Assembly (NCBI GenBank): GCA_034408745.1
Contig: JAWXCM010000389.1
Coordinates: 1-23,324 of the forward strand
Origin: JAWXCM01 sp034408745
GTDB lineage: Bacteria; Acidobacteriota; Terriglobia; Bryobacterales; Bryobacteraceae
Reading direction: 5' to 3'
Length of the DNA stretch: 23,324 nucleotides
Below the pieces are notes generated by a model. It saw nothing but the letters and a program-made list of their open reading frames with translations, did no database searches and was not told where the DNA came from. Below are positions 1 through 10,978 of the stretch, piece by piece. The position numbers and the translations under genes are program-made. Numbering within the stretch: position 1 is the stretch's first letter; each line of letters begins with the position of its first letter.

Positions 1-1
1 G

Positions 2-190
2 CTTAAGGAGAAGTCGACGAAGGCGGAGCGGATCGATCTGGCGTGGCGGCTCGCGACAGGCAAGCCGGCGAGCGCGGGCGACAAAGCGCTGGCCCTGAAG
101 TTCCTGCAGAACGCTCCTGAGACTCCCGAAGGCTACAAAGAGTTCGCTCTGGCGGTCTTTAATTTCAACAGCTTTTTATACGTGAATTAA
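2..190 (+). CDS. DUF1553 (PSD1-type) domain protein, C-terminal end only
   Basis: The window opens inside a gene whose last 62 codons are visible, ending at TAA 188-190. The tail contains AERIDLAWRLATGKPAS and ends FNFNSFLYVN. This matches the end of the large DUF1549/DUF1553 proteins (PSCyt2/PSD1), which close with a similar N-x-x-x-F-L-Y-V-D/N motif. These are secreted proteins of unclear function, common in Planctomycetes and Acidobacteria and usually followed by a DUF1501 gene, as here. The stop codon abuts the ATG of the next gene with no spacer, which suggests translational coupling. The catalytic or heme parts of the protein lie outside the window and cannot be judged. Confidence 0.8.
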   Translation, partial: LKEKSTKAERIDLAWRLATGKPASAGDKALALKFLQNAPETPEGYKEFALAVFNFNSFLYVN

Positions 191-1612
191 ATGTCTGAAC
201 ACGTTCGTTTTGCCCGAAATCGCCGAGAGTTTCTGAACGACTGCTTCTGCGGCGTTGGCTCGCTGGCATTTGCTTCCATGGTGGGCTCGCCACTGGCACA
301 GGCCGCGGCTTACAATCCTCTGGCGCCGAAGCCTCCTCACAAGGCGGCGAAGGCGAAGGCTGTGATCTTTGTGTTCATGGCCGGAGGGCCGTCGCACCTG
401 GAGACGTTCGACCCCAAGCCGCTGCTGAATAAGCTGCACGGTCAGGTGCGTCCGGCGGAGTTCGGCGATGTGAAGTATCAGAACGTGAACTCGGCATCCC
501 GGTTGCTCGGGAGCAAGCAGACGTTTGCGAAGTATGGGAAGTCGGGCATTGAAGTGTCGGATCTGTTCCCGCATCAGGCCAAAGTCGTTGACGATCTGTG
601 TGTGATCCGGTCGATGCACGGGGACATGGTGGTGCACTCGGCCGCACAGTACCAGATGATGACGGGTCGCGTGATTCCGGGCTTTCCCGCGATGGGGAGC
701 TGGGTGGTTTACGGGCTCGGATCAGAGGCGGAATCGCTGCCGGCGTATGTGGTGATGCCGGATTCCGCGGGTGCGCAGGAAGCGGGCGTGCCGATGTACA
801 AGAACGGCTTTCTGCCCGCCGTGTACCAGCCGACCATGCTGCGTCCAGGGAACAAGCCGGTGCTGAACCTCGATCTGCCGAAGGGTGTCGAGCTGAAGGA
901 CAGGCGCAAGACCATCGACTTTATTCGCTCGATCAATGAGCGGAATATTCCTGGCGAGGATGCGGAATTCTCGGCGCGCATTTCGGCTTACGACACTGCG
1001 TTTCGGATGCAGACAGAGGCTCCTGAGGTTTTCGATATATCGAAGGAGTCGCAGGCGACGCGGGAGATGTACGGGGTCGGCGAGCCTGCGACGGACGACT
1101 ACGGGCGTCGGTGTTTGCTGGCGCGTCGACTGGTGGAGAAGGGCGTGCGGTTCGTGTGCGTGGTGTCGGGCGGCGGCAATGCCGATACGGAGTGGGATGC
1201 GCACAGCAACATCGAATCGAACCACAAGAAAATGGCTTCGTTTACGGACAAGCCTGTGGCGGCGCTGATCGCGGATTTGAAGCAGCGCGGAATGCTCGAT
1301 TCGACGGTCGTGCTGTGGGGCGGAGAGTTTGGACGGTCTCCGGAATCGGAGAAGGGCAACGGGCGCGACCACCACAACACGGGCTTCTCCATGTATCTGG
1401 CTGGCGGCGGATTCAAGGGCGGCACGGTCTATGGCGCCACCGACGATATCGGTTTGAAAGCCGTGGAAAAGCCCGTGCATTTCCGGGATCTGCACGCGAC
1501 GATTCTGAACCAGCTTGGGCTGGAGCAGGATGCGCTGAGCTACATGCACCTGGGTCGCAAGGAACGGCTCACTGAGGTGCAGGGCACCGTGCTCACCGAC
1601 ATCATCACTTAG
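191..1612 (+). CDS. DUF1501 domain-containing protein, Tat-exported
   Basis: The 473-aa protein starts with a twin-arginine type leader: RR at residues 11-12 in NRREFL, then a hydrophobic stretch and an AQAAA-like cleavage region near residue 38. The mature part has the DUF1501 hallmarks: FMAGGPSHLETFDPKP at about 62-77, and GRDHHNTGF at about 391-399, the putative metal-ligand histidine region. DUF1501 is related to the sulfatase/alkaline phosphatase superfamily, but its substrate is unknown. The ATG follows directly on the stop of the DUF1553 gene, the usual partner, so the two are probably co-translated and act together outside the cytoplasm. There is no separate Shine-Dalgarno site. The stop overlaps the end of the convergent receptor gene by four bases. 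Confidence 0.9.
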   Translation: MSEHVRFARNRREFLNDCFCGVGSLAFASMVGSPLAQAAAYNPLAPKPPHKAAKAKAVIFVFMAGGPSHLETFDPKPLLNKLHGQVRPAEFGDVKYQNVNSASRLLGSKQTFAKYGKSGIEVSDLFPHQAKVVDDLCVIRSMHGDMVVHSAAQYQMMTGRVIPGFPAMGSWVVYGLGSEAESLPAYVVMPDSAGAQEAGVPMYKNGFLPAVYQPTMLRPGNKPVLNLDLPKGVELKDRRKTIDFIRSINERNIPGEDAEFSARISAYDTAFRMQTEAPEVFDISKESQATREMYGVGEPATDDYGRRCLLARRLVEKGVRFVCVVSGGGNADTEWDAHSNIESNHKKMASFTDKPVAALIADLKQRGMLDSTVVLWGGEFGRSPESEKGNGRDHHNTGFSMYLAGGGFKGGTVYGATDDIGLKAVEKPVHFRDLHATILNQLGLEQDALSYMHLGRKERLTEVQGTVLTDIIT

Positions 1613-4275
1613 AACTGCCAGCGCAGGCTGAGGTATGCCGAGCGGCCGGGCGAATCGACGCCTGAGCCGTGGATGCGGTAGTTGCGGTCGGCCACGTTCT
1701 CCAGCGCGGCGGTGATCATCCAGTTCTCGCCAAGTGGCATGCCTGCGCGCAGATTTACGGTGGCCCATCCCGCAGTGGACAGGTAAAGCGGCACACGTGT
1801 GTTGTCGTCGCTGATACCCGGGAGCACGCGGGCCTGAATCTGAGCCAGCGTCTCAGATGTCGGCGTGAAGACGCCGTTGCTCAGATGTGGTGCTACGCGC
1901 GAGCCTGCGAAAAAGTCAGCGATGTCGCGGCGGCGGAAAGATGCTCCGATGCGTTCGTCATCGCGGTCTCCGCCACTGAGCCGTGACTGCTCGCCCGCTG
2001 CTGTGACTGAGAGCTCAGCCCACATGCGGCGGCTCGACGGGTTGTACCGTACCGCCGCGGTGCCAAGTTGCGGGGGCAGCCGGCGGATGGAGCGACTGGG
2101 AAACAGATCACGCCCGTTGATGTAGCTGTAGTTGGCGTCGAAGGACCAGTGGCTGGTGAGCCGCACATGGCCCATCGCCTCCACTCCGTAGTAGCGCGAC
2201 TGCCCGTCGTTGACGAAGGCCTTCACGGCTCGGGGATCGAGTGCTGTCGCGACCGCCACCACACTCTGGGTACGTTGCTGTGCGGTTTGCGGCAGGACTG
2301 TGACGGGCAGCCCTGCGAGTTGCGTGGGTGCGCTGCTGCTTGCGAAGAGTAGCGTTCGGCGGACGATGGGATCGTAGAGGTCCGCCTGGAAGAACTGCAC
2401 CCTTGCGTAGACGCGTTTGGTGGTGATGCGCAGGCCGGCCTCGTAGTTCATCAGCGATTCCGCTGCGAGGCTGCTGGCTGTCATCCCCTTTGAGAGTGCG
2501 GATTCGCCGGCATCGGTGCTGAGCAACGCGCCCGGTGCGTTGGCCACAGGGATCTCATAGCCAAGGTCGTTCAGTCCCAGCGCGCCCAGGTCGTTCAGGT
2601 TTGGTGCGCGGAACCCACGGCTGACAACCGCCTGGAAGCCGAGCCACTCGGTGGTCTGCCAGCGAGCAGTGCTGTGGAACGTGAAGTCCTGAAACCACTG
2701 CGTCGCGTTGGGAATGCCGAAGGTACGATCCTCGCGCGTGTGAAATCGAACGCCGGTGAAGCGTACTCCGCCGCCGAGCCGCAGCCGGGTGGTCAACTGA
2801 TACGCGGCTTCTCCATATGTGCCGAGCGTCGCGTAGGAGGAGCGGTTCGGGTAAAGCGCGCGAGGTCTTGTGGTGGCGCCAGTTGTTGGCGTGAAGACCT
2901 CACGTGTGGAGTCGACGCGCTCGTCATAAGCTTCTCCGCCGAACGATGCCAGGACTCTGGATCCTCGATGCATGGTGGCCTGACCCGCGTAGCCATATGC
3001 GTTGACGCGGCTGAAGTCTCGGGTGACGGGATCGGTAAAGCGCAGATTCTGGCGAGCCGAGCCGTCGGTCTGCTGGTTTAGCGACAATGTGGCGCTGACG
3101 GAATCGAACGGACCGAGGCCGGACTTTTCGTAACGCCCGTGAACCCAGTTGAGCACCTGGGGCTCAAACTCCGAGAGCACACGGCCAAGGCCGCCGAGCA
3201 GATCTTTATAACCGCGCACTCCGTCGAGCACGCCGCGTTGTGCGTAGATGCTGAGTGTCTGGTCGGGCCGGAGCCGAACGGCGACTTTGCCCTGCAGCCC
3301 GTACTGACGGAAGCCACTGTCCTGCTGACGCTCCCCGACAAGGTTGCTCACGGCGTCGAGGGGCATGCCGAAGAGACGGTGAAAGACGTTGCGCGAGTCG
3401 TAGCCCTGCCCTGCGCGAAGGTCGTTGTGCTTGCGGCCCGACGCACCGACCAGCGCAAAAACGCGAGGCGTGGTTAGGCTGACGCGCGCGGCTCCGAAGC
3501 CCGACAGGTCAGCCGTTGCGCCGCCGAGTACGAAGTCGCCGTGCACTGCGCGCTCGCCGGGATCGGAGAAACGCGCGCCTGGCGTGAGCACCTGAATGGT
3601 TCCGCCCAGCGCATCGCTGCCATACTGCGATCCGGTGGGTCCCAGCAGCGCTTCGACTCGCGAGGCTTGCATCGGCTCAACGAACGCGAGGTACTGATTG
3701 GGTCCTGAACGAAACGTCGAGTTGTTGAAGCGCACACCGTCGATGAGATTCAGCACCTGATATCCGGTGAGCCCGCGCAGGAATGGCGAGACCTGTCCAT
3801 ACGTGCTTTGCTGTACCACGATTCCTGGAGCCTCTTCCAGCGCGTTCCCGAGGGTCGCGGCCGGACGCTTCAATATGTCGCTGTCCGTGCGGATGGAGAT
3901 GACGTGCGGCGATGCGGCGCTGTCGTCGACCGAGCCGCGGCTTGCTGTGACGTTGATGCGCGTGTATACCGACTCCGGTTCGCCGAGCACGATCTCGGTC
4001 TGATCGACTGAGGGCGGCACCAGCGCCGATTGCGAAACGAACCCATTTTGCGAAGCACTCACGCGCACTGTTCCGGCGCGCGGGCTTTTGTATTCGAATG
4101 AGCCGTCGGCAGTTGTTCGCAGCGTCTCCAGCAAATCGCCTGTGGCCGACCGGATCGCCACCGATGCGTCCGGCACCGCGCCACCCGAAGCGTCGCGAAC
4201 CACGCCTTGCAGTGTTGCGGCCTGGGCACAGCCACAGAGAATCAGACCGGCCACCAAACCCCTAAGTTCGCGCAT
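1609..4275 (-). CDS. TonB-dependent receptor with N-terminal carboxypeptidase-regulatory-like domain (888 aa)
   Basis: This is an outer-membrane receptor for energised uptake of a bound ligand. An N-terminal signal peptide (about residues 1-19, ending CGCAQA) is followed by a carboxypeptidase-regulatory-like (Cna-B-like) domain at about 20-95. A TonB-box-like segment, TRINVTASRG, comes next. The plug domain has the classical features PGIVVQQ, FLRGLTGYQVLNLIDGVRFNN and YGSDALGGTIQVLTPG. The C-terminal barrel ends in SLRWQF, with the terminal Phe typical of outer-membrane proteins. The well-conserved plug resembles iron or cobalamin/heme-type receptors more than the Oar-like receptor just upstream, but the ligand cannot be told from sequence. 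The ATG lies 28 bases after the 1251-aa receptor gene, so they are probably co-transcribed. No clear ribosome site precedes it. Confidence 0.9.
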   Translation of the reverse strand: MRELRGLVAGLILCGCAQAATLQGVVRDASGGAVPDASVAIRSATGDLLETLRTTADGSFEYKSPRAGTVRVSASQNGFVSQSALVPPSVDQTEIVLGEPESVYTRINVTASRGSVDDSAASPHVISIRTDSDILKRPAATLGNALEEAPGIVVQQSTYGQVSPFLRGLTGYQVLNLIDGVRFNNSTFRSGPNQYLAFVEPMQASRVEALLGPTGSQYGSDALGGTIQVLTPGARFSDPGERAVHGDFVLGGATADLSGFGAARVSLTTPRVFALVGASGRKHNDLRAGQGYDSRNVFHRLFGMPLDAVSNLVGERQQDSGFRQYGLQGKVAVRLRPDQTLSIYAQRGVLDGVRGYKDLLGGLGRVLSEFEPQVLNWVHGRYEKSGLGPFDSVSATLSLNQQTDGSARQNLRFTDPVTRDFSRVNAYGYAGQATMHRGSRVLASFGGEAYDERVDSTREVFTPTTGATTRPRALYPNRSSYATLGTYGEAAYQLTTRLRLGGGVRFTGVRFHTREDRTFGIPNATQWFQDFTFHSTARWQTTEWLGFQAVVSRGFRAPNLNDLGALGLNDLGYEIPVANAPGALLSTDAGESALSKGMTASSLAAESLMNYEAGLRITTKRVYARVQFFQADLYDPIVRRTLLFASSSAPTQLAGLPVTVLPQTAQQRTQSVVAVATALDPRAVKAFVNDGQSRYYGVEAMGHVRLTSHWSFDANYSYINGRDLFPSRSIRRLPPQLGTAAVRYNPSSRRMWAELSVTAAGEQSRLSGGDRDDERIGASFRRRDIADFFAGSRVAPHLSNGVFTPTSETLAQIQARVLPGISDDNTRVPLYLSTAGWATVNLRAGMPLGENWMITAALENVADRNYRIHGSGVDSPGRSAYLSLRWQF

Positions 4276-4303
4276 GTTAAAAGGCTGCCACGGATATGTG
4301 TCG

Positions 4304-7300
4304 TTAGAAATTCAGCCGCATTCCAATCACAAGAATGCGCTCGCCGGTGGCGCCGGTGATCCGTCCGAAGTTCACACTGTTCATGTCGGAGTTCGGATTG
4401 TCGAATTGCGGCGTGTTCGTCAGGTTGATCGCGTCGGCGCGGAACTCCAGATTTGTTTTCTCCGCGATGGGGATGCGCTTCACCACGTTGAGGTCGAGCC
4501 GGAAGTTGCCGGGGCCTTCGAGGAAACTGCCTTGCAGGCTGCCGAGCGTGCCGGGTGTCGGGTTAACCAGCAGGATGCGGCCGGTGCTGTCGGCTATGGC
4601 TCGCATGGTGGCGCGGGAGCGGATGCTGGGCGTCATGAGTGCAATCGAAGGGTCGGGCACCTGCAGCAGGTTCGCGAAGTATGTCACGCCGTTGCCCATG
4701 CGTGTGACCTCGCCGGTGCCAGGGTCGAATGGCACGACGGAGGTCGCGGTGTTGTCGCCGAAGTTGTTCAGTGAGCTTCGTCCTGAGGTGATGCCGAAAG
4801 GTCTGCCGGAGAAGACGTTGAAGATCCAGCTTGTGCGCCATCCGCCGACGGCGCGCGAGAGCACGGCGTTCTTTGAAGTCAGATACTTCCTGCCGGGGCC
4901 GAACGGGAGTTCGTACGTGCCGCTGGTACGAATAACGTGCGTGCGGTGGAAACTCATGAGCCGTTTGTCGAGACTCCAGTTCCTGGCGGAACGGTACGAA
5001 TCGATCATTTCTTCGCCCGCGCCTTCTTCTTCACCGAGTGCGCGGCTCCAGGTGTAGTTGCCCTGCAGCGTCCAGCCCTTTGCGTAGCGGCGGGTGAACT
5101 CGACCTGCAGACTGTGATATGTGGAGTTGGCGAAGTTGCCTGTGAGTCTCGACGAGCCGAATTGCGGGTTCGCGTAGACGAAGTTCTCAGGCAGACCTGC
5201 GCGTCGAAGAAGGCCGCCACGGTCGCCCGTGATTAGCGTGTTGGAACTGATGTAGTCGGCGAACGACGCGACGCTGTGCGCGGCCAGGTAGCCCTGTGTG
5301 GTGGAGATAGCGCGCACTGCGTCCGAGCCTGTGATGGTTGTGCCGTTGACGCGCCCGACTCCAGCGATGTTGTAGTCGTTGAATATGCGGTCGAGGATTG
5401 GGGCGTTGCCGCCGGCCTGTGTCACCTGGAATGCGTCGAGCAGGCCGTTCTCAAAAATGATCTGCTCATCGATGTTGGTGCCGCGTACGAGTTTGGTGCC
5501 CTTGGTGGCGACGTATCGCACTTCCATCGTCAGTCCTCTGGCGAGTTCGCGGGCCAGCGTTGCGCTCCAGTTCTGGATGTACGGAGTTCGGAGATTGTCC
5601 TGGAAAGCGCGAACCGTCTGTGTACGGTCCGTGAGCGGAACCAGTGACAGCGGCTTGTCAACAGGTTGCAGCGGGAAGGCTGCGCTGCCGAGGCTGAGAT
5701 AGCGGGACTCCGTCTGCGTCACTACCTGGCGGAGTCCGGGTGCATCGCCGGAAACCGCGTCGTACACGCGGAGCGAATTACGCTCATACGCGATGCTGTA
5801 GCCGGCGCGAAACACCGTGGGCCGGCGGAACCAGGGGAGCTGCCAGCTAAGTCCGACGGCAGGGCCAAAGTTGTTGAAGTCGTCGTTGTGCACCTGCCTC
5901 GACGGGTTCGGCGAGTTGGGTCCGATCAACTCTACGCGCGCGAGGCTGCCATTCAGACGGCCGGGCTGGAACTGATCCGCGAAACTGGTTCCAGTGATAC
6001 CCCACAGTGCAGCCTGTCCCCCAACGAGTCCCGCGGTGCGGCCCTGCGCATCGTAGGTGACGCCGTAGTAATCCCAGCGGACTCCCAGATTGAGCGTGAG
6101 GTTAGAGCGCACCTTCCAGTCGTCCTTGATGAAGGCGCCATACTCGGGGCGCTTCCACGTGCGCTGCTTCACTTCGCCTGGCAAATAAACGGGATTCGCT
6201 CCGCCCGGCGCATTCAGTGCCTGGCGCAGGCTGGACAACGAACCGGCGAGGTCGTTCAGGATGTTGGTTGCCGTGGTGAGGTTCTGGCCGATGCCATTGA
6301 TTCGGTCGACACCCACGACGGGTGAGCCTCCGGTTCCGATCACTGCGCGGGGAGTTACGTCGGTGGAGTTGAAGCCATTGGAGCTGGAGAAGCGCAGCTC
6401 GAAGCCGCCCTTCAGGGAGTGTTTGCCGCGAATCCACGTGAGATTGTCGGAGTACTGATACAGGGGCGAGATGCGGCCCACGGGGTTGTCGTCGATGTTC
6501 ACGGGCGGGGCGAAAGAGGCGAAGTCGATGACGTAGGGATATGACGAGGCGCCGGGGATCAGGCTCTTGTATTTGTCGACCTCCCATCCCGTGTAGAAGC
6601 GCAGCCAGGGACGCAGGTAGCCCGCGCGGAATTCATTGAGGATGTTCGGCCGCAGGGACGACCACAGGTTGACCGTCGCCATGCGGTCGCGGTAAATGGT
6701 GTTGCCGCCTGGCGCGTCGGGGAACCGCTGTTCGGAAAACAGGTTGGTGTTCTCCTGATTCTCGTGCGTGTAGCTGACGCTGGCGCGGTGCTGGTCATTA
6801 AATGTGTGGTCGATTTTGATATTGAATTGCGCGCTGTTCTGAGAGCTCGGGCGCTGCCAGGTGTAACCGGCCGTGTTGAGCCCGTCTCCGGTGCGGAAGT
6901 TGTTGGGAAGGGGCAGCAGCGCCAGCATCTTCTGCACCGTACCGGACGGGTCGAGGCGGGCGCGGTTGGGATCGGAGCCGAACAGGTTCGCGGTCTGGAG
7001 CGTCCCGGTGGCGGTAGCCGGACGCACTGGATTGCCTGAGAGGTCGACCGTTGGCGTACGTGCCTCCGCATTGGCATTCTGCACGCCGGGGAAGAAGCGG
7101 ACCAACCCCTGACGTGCGGACTCTGTCAGCGTGGTGTTGGTGATGGAGACTCGCTGCCGGATCTTTTGTGCGTCGTAAAGGAAGTGGAAGAATGTTTTGT
7201 TGCGACGGATGGGTCCACCGATGCGACCACCGTACTGGTTGCGGATCAGGATATTGCGCGGGCTGGCCTGTTGCCCCGTGAAGGGATCGTTGCCGCGCTG

Positions 7301-8059
7301 GTTGTTGAACCAGTCGTTGGCATTTAGCACGGTATTGCGGTGGAACTCAAACAGCGATCCGTGAAACTGATTGGTACCTGAGCGGGAGATGAGTTGAATT
7401 TGCGCCGACCCGCGCCCGAGTTCCGCGTCGGCGGGCGCAGTGATTACCCGGAATTCTTCAATCTTGTCGACGCTCATTCCGATGGGCGAGGAGACGCCCT
7501 GATTGAGTCGCTGATCCTGCACATTCAGTCCGTCGAGCGTGATGTTGAGCGAGCCGATTCGTCCGCCAGCGATGTTGTCGCCCACCAGTCCGGCCTGCGT
7601 GTAAAGCAGACTGAGAGCGCTGCGGCTGGTGACGGGTAACTCCTGAATTTGCTGGCCGCTGAGCATGCCGCCCGTCGATGCGGTTTCATAGCCGAGTGCG
7701 CTGGTTGCTTCGGCTTTCACTTCAATCGACGTTGCCGTGTCGCCCACCGTGAAAGGGAGATTCAGGCTTGCGCGTGCTCCCACTTCAAGGCTCACCTGAT
7801 CGAAGATCAAAGTTTGAAAGCCCTGTTTTTCCGCGCGCAGCCGCCACGTTCCCGGAGCCAGGGAAGGGAAGACGTAAACACCTTCGGAGTTGGATTCCGT
7901 GCGCACGGCCACGCCGGTGCGGGTGTTAGTAATCGCGATCCGTGCACCTGGAACACCGGCCCCTGAGGGGTCGGTAGCGGTGCCTGTCAGGACACTGTCG
8001 ACACTCTGGGCAAAGACGCACAGCGAAAGGAACAACGAAAGCGAGATAAGACGGTTCAC
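4304..8059 (-). CDS. Oar-like TonB-dependent receptor with carboxypeptidase-regulatory-like domain (1251 aa)
   Basis: This is a very large outer-membrane receptor of the type expanded in Acidobacteria. The signal peptide is about residues 1-18 (LSLFLSLCVFAQ). The carboxypeptidase-regulatory-like domain is at about 20-115, with LTGTATDPSGAGVPGARI and YVFPSLAPGTWRL. The plug region follows, with QQIQELPVTSRSALSLL, ITLDGLNVQD and the family motif QLISRSGTNQFHGSLFEFHR. The remainder is a long barrel ending GMRLNF, with terminal Phe. Start: GTG at 8059 with a GGGGAG-like site about ten bases upstream. Such proteins probably import oligosaccharides, peptides or other large ligands; no substrate is implied here, since no hydrolase or SusD-like partner is adjacent. 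It sits directly upstream of the second receptor gene. Confidence 0.92.
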   Translation of the reverse strand: MNRLISLSLFLSLCVFAQSVDSVLTGTATDPSGAGVPGARIAITNTRTGVAVRTESNSEGVYVFPSLAPGTWRLRAEKQGFQTLIFDQVSLEVGARASLNLPFTVGDTATSIEVKAEATSALGYETASTGGMLSGQQIQELPVTSRSALSLLYTQAGLVGDNIAGGRIGSLNITLDGLNVQDQRLNQGVSSPIGMSVDKIEEFRVITAPADAELGRGSAQIQLISRSGTNQFHGSLFEFHRNTVLNANDWFNNQRGNDPFTGQQASPRNILIRNQYGGRIGGPIRRNKTFFHFLYDAQKIRQRVSITNTTLTESARQGLVRFFPGVQNANAEARTPTVDLSGNPVRPATATGTLQTANLFGSDPNRARLDPSGTVQKMLALLPLPNNFRTGDGLNTAGYTWQRPSSQNSAQFNIKIDHTFNDQHRASVSYTHENQENTNLFSEQRFPDAPGGNTIYRDRMATVNLWSSLRPNILNEFRAGYLRPWLRFYTGWEVDKYKSLIPGASSYPYVIDFASFAPPVNIDDNPVGRISPLYQYSDNLTWIRGKHSLKGGFELRFSSSNGFNSTDVTPRAVIGTGGSPVVGVDRINGIGQNLTTATNILNDLAGSLSSLRQALNAPGGANPVYLPGEVKQRTWKRPEYGAFIKDDWKVRSNLTLNLGVRWDYYGVTYDAQGRTAGLVGGQAALWGITGTSFADQFQPGRLNGSLARVELIGPNSPNPSRQVHNDDFNNFGPAVGLSWQLPWFRRPTVFRAGYSIAYERNSLRVYDAVSGDAPGLRQVVTQTESRYLSLGSAAFPLQPVDKPLSLVPLTDRTQTVRAFQDNLRTPYIQNWSATLARELARGLTMEVRYVATKGTKLVRGTNIDEQIIFENGLLDAFQVTQAGGNAPILDRIFNDYNIAGVGRVNGTTITGSDAVRAISTTQGYLAAHSVASFADYISSNTLITGDRGGLLRRAGLPENFVYANPQFGSSRLTGNFANSTYHSLQVEFTRRYAKGWTLQGNYTWSRALGEEEGAGEEMIDSYRSARNWSLDKRLMSFHRTHVIRTSGTYELPFGPGRKYLTSKNAVLSRAVGGWRTSWIFNVFSGRPFGITSGRSSLNNFGDNTATSVVPFDPGTGEVTRMGNGVTYFANLLQVPDPSIALMTPSIRSRATMRAIADSTGRILLVNPTPGTLGSLQGSFLEGPGNFRLDLNVVKRIPIAEKTNLEFRADAINLTNTPQFDNPNSDMNSVNFGRITGATGERILVIGMRLNF

Positions 8060-8232
8060 GGCTGCGGGACTCCCCTCGGAAGGCTATTCCGCAGCGTACC
8101 ATTCTGTTAACCGCTACTTATCGTGATAGACAGTACTCCAGCCCGGCTGAAGTGCACCGATCGGCGACGTGGATCGTCGAATTTGAACGTGAAGCCGTGG
8201 CCCACTATCGCTGTGTCGCGGGGTCCATCGAA

Positions 8233-8251
8233 GATCTTGCCCGGGAAGATC
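8233..8251 (-). terminator. weak inverted repeat just after the HAD gene
   Basis: The bases GATCTT and AAGATC form a perfect 6-bp inverted repeat around a 7-base GC-rich loop (8239-8245). It lies six bases beyond the HAD stop codon, read on the minus strand. There is no run of U after it, so it may be a weak terminator or mRNA end for the tilS-ftsH-HAD transcript, or chance. Confidence 0.25.
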
Positions 8252-8256
8252 AATCG

Positions 8257-8951
8257 CTATGAGTGAGCCGGGAGGAGCTGGTCGATGCTGTCGATCCAGT
8301 AGTCGGGTTCCCACTGCGACATGCGCGCGTGGTCGCCATATCCGTATCGGACGCCGCAGGTTTTGACGCCTGCGCGGCGTCCCGCTTCCATGTCCGGCGG
8401 AGCGTCGCCGATGAACAGGCATTCTTCCGGCTTCACGCCGAATAATTCCACGGACTTCAGGATGACGTCGGGAGCGGGCTTGGAGGGGAAGCCGTCGGTT
8501 CCCTGCACGTGATCGAAGTATGGGAGCAGTCCAAACTTCCCGAGGATGAGCCGGGTGGTGGGCGTGCCCTTGGTGGTCGCGGTCGACTTGCGCCCAGGGA
8601 GCTTTGATATGGTCTCCAGAACTCCGGGGTAGAGCTGCGTCGAGCTATGACCGCGCTCCGGGTAAACGGCCCTGTAGTGGCAGACCAGCCTGTCGACTTC
8701 GTCGTTGTCGATTTCCGGGAACAGGTCCTGAAACAGATCGATCAGGTGGTAGCCGATGTACTGTTTGAGGAACGAGATTTCGACGTCGGGACGAGAGGTG
8801 GTCGACAGCACGGTTTGGATAGCGCCGCAAATGTCGGGCGCGGAATCGACCAGTGTGCCATCCACGTCGAAGAGGTAGACCGGGAAAACAGGAATGGCGG
8901 CGCCGGATAGCCGGGCGCCGCCATTGATGGTTACGTGTGTGTCAGTCGTCA

Positions 8952-8952
<1 letters not shown>
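8257..8952 (-). CDS. HAD-family hydrolase, phosphoglycolate-phosphatase-like
   Basis: The 231-aa cytosolic protein has all four HAD motifs: DVDGT at 29-33 (nucleophile Asp29, acid/base Asp31), the motif II threonines near 124-127, Lys158 in SKPAPD, and GDAPPD at 182-187. The helical cap between motifs I and II matches subclass I enzymes such as Gph and PpaX. The likely reaction is hydrolysis of a small phosphate monoester; phosphoglycolate is only one possibility. The start ATG overlaps the ftsH stop as TAATG (shared base 8952), so translation is probably coupled. The only other in-frame start is the GTG inside DVDGT. The first 24 residues are an unusual leader before the HAD fold and are encoded across a strong hairpin at 8893-8925. 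Confidence 0.88.
8893..8925 (-). repeat. perfect 12-bp inverted repeat in the 5' part of the HAD gene
   Basis: Two 12-base arms (8893-8904 and 8914-8925) are exact reverse complements around a 9-base loop. The stem is nearly all GC and contains GGCGCC in each arm. It lies 27-59 bases into the HAD coding sequence, right after the ftsH stop. As RNA it would be a very stable stem that could slow ribosomes, protect the ftsH mRNA 3' end or lower HAD expression. There is no U tract, so it is not a classical terminator. Confidence 0.7.
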
Positions 8953-10862
<1,910 letters not shown>

Positions 10863-10868
10863 TCCAAT

Positions 10869-10873
10869 CTCCC
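10869..10873 (-). promoter_or_regulatory. ribosome binding site of ftsH
   Basis: GGGAG on the minus strand, six bases before the ATG at 10862. It decides between this ATG and the GTG 45 bases upstream. Confidence 0.75.
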
Positions 10874-10898
10874 AAATGAGTCCCGTATTACAGTGGAC

Positions 10899-10916
10899 GA
10901 CAGACACGTTTCTGTC
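10899..10916 (-). promoter_or_regulatory. small inverted repeat in the ftsH leader
   Basis: GACAGA and TCTGTC pair perfectly around a 6-base loop, 37 bases upstream of the ftsH ATG and inside the 116-base gap between tilS and ftsH. It could be a leader hairpin or an operator; no promoter boxes beside it are convincing. Confidence 0.3.
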
Positions 10917-10978
10917 ATCTTAATCTTTTCGACGCTGAAAAGGGCTCTTCCGATTCATGCGATCTTTCACCGGGTGAT

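Noticed and set aside
722..1768. Long minus-strand ORF opposite the DUF1501 gene
   Set aside because: It is a shadow frame in GC-rich coding DNA, low in recognisable motifs and rich in Arg and His. The DUF1501 gene is clear.
8049..8262. Open plus-strand frame in the gap before the HAD gene, with a plausible-looking peptide ending at 8262
   Set aside because: It has no ATG, only an in-frame GTG at 8152 without a ribosome site, and would give 36 aa. It may be a gene remnant, but nothing supports expression.
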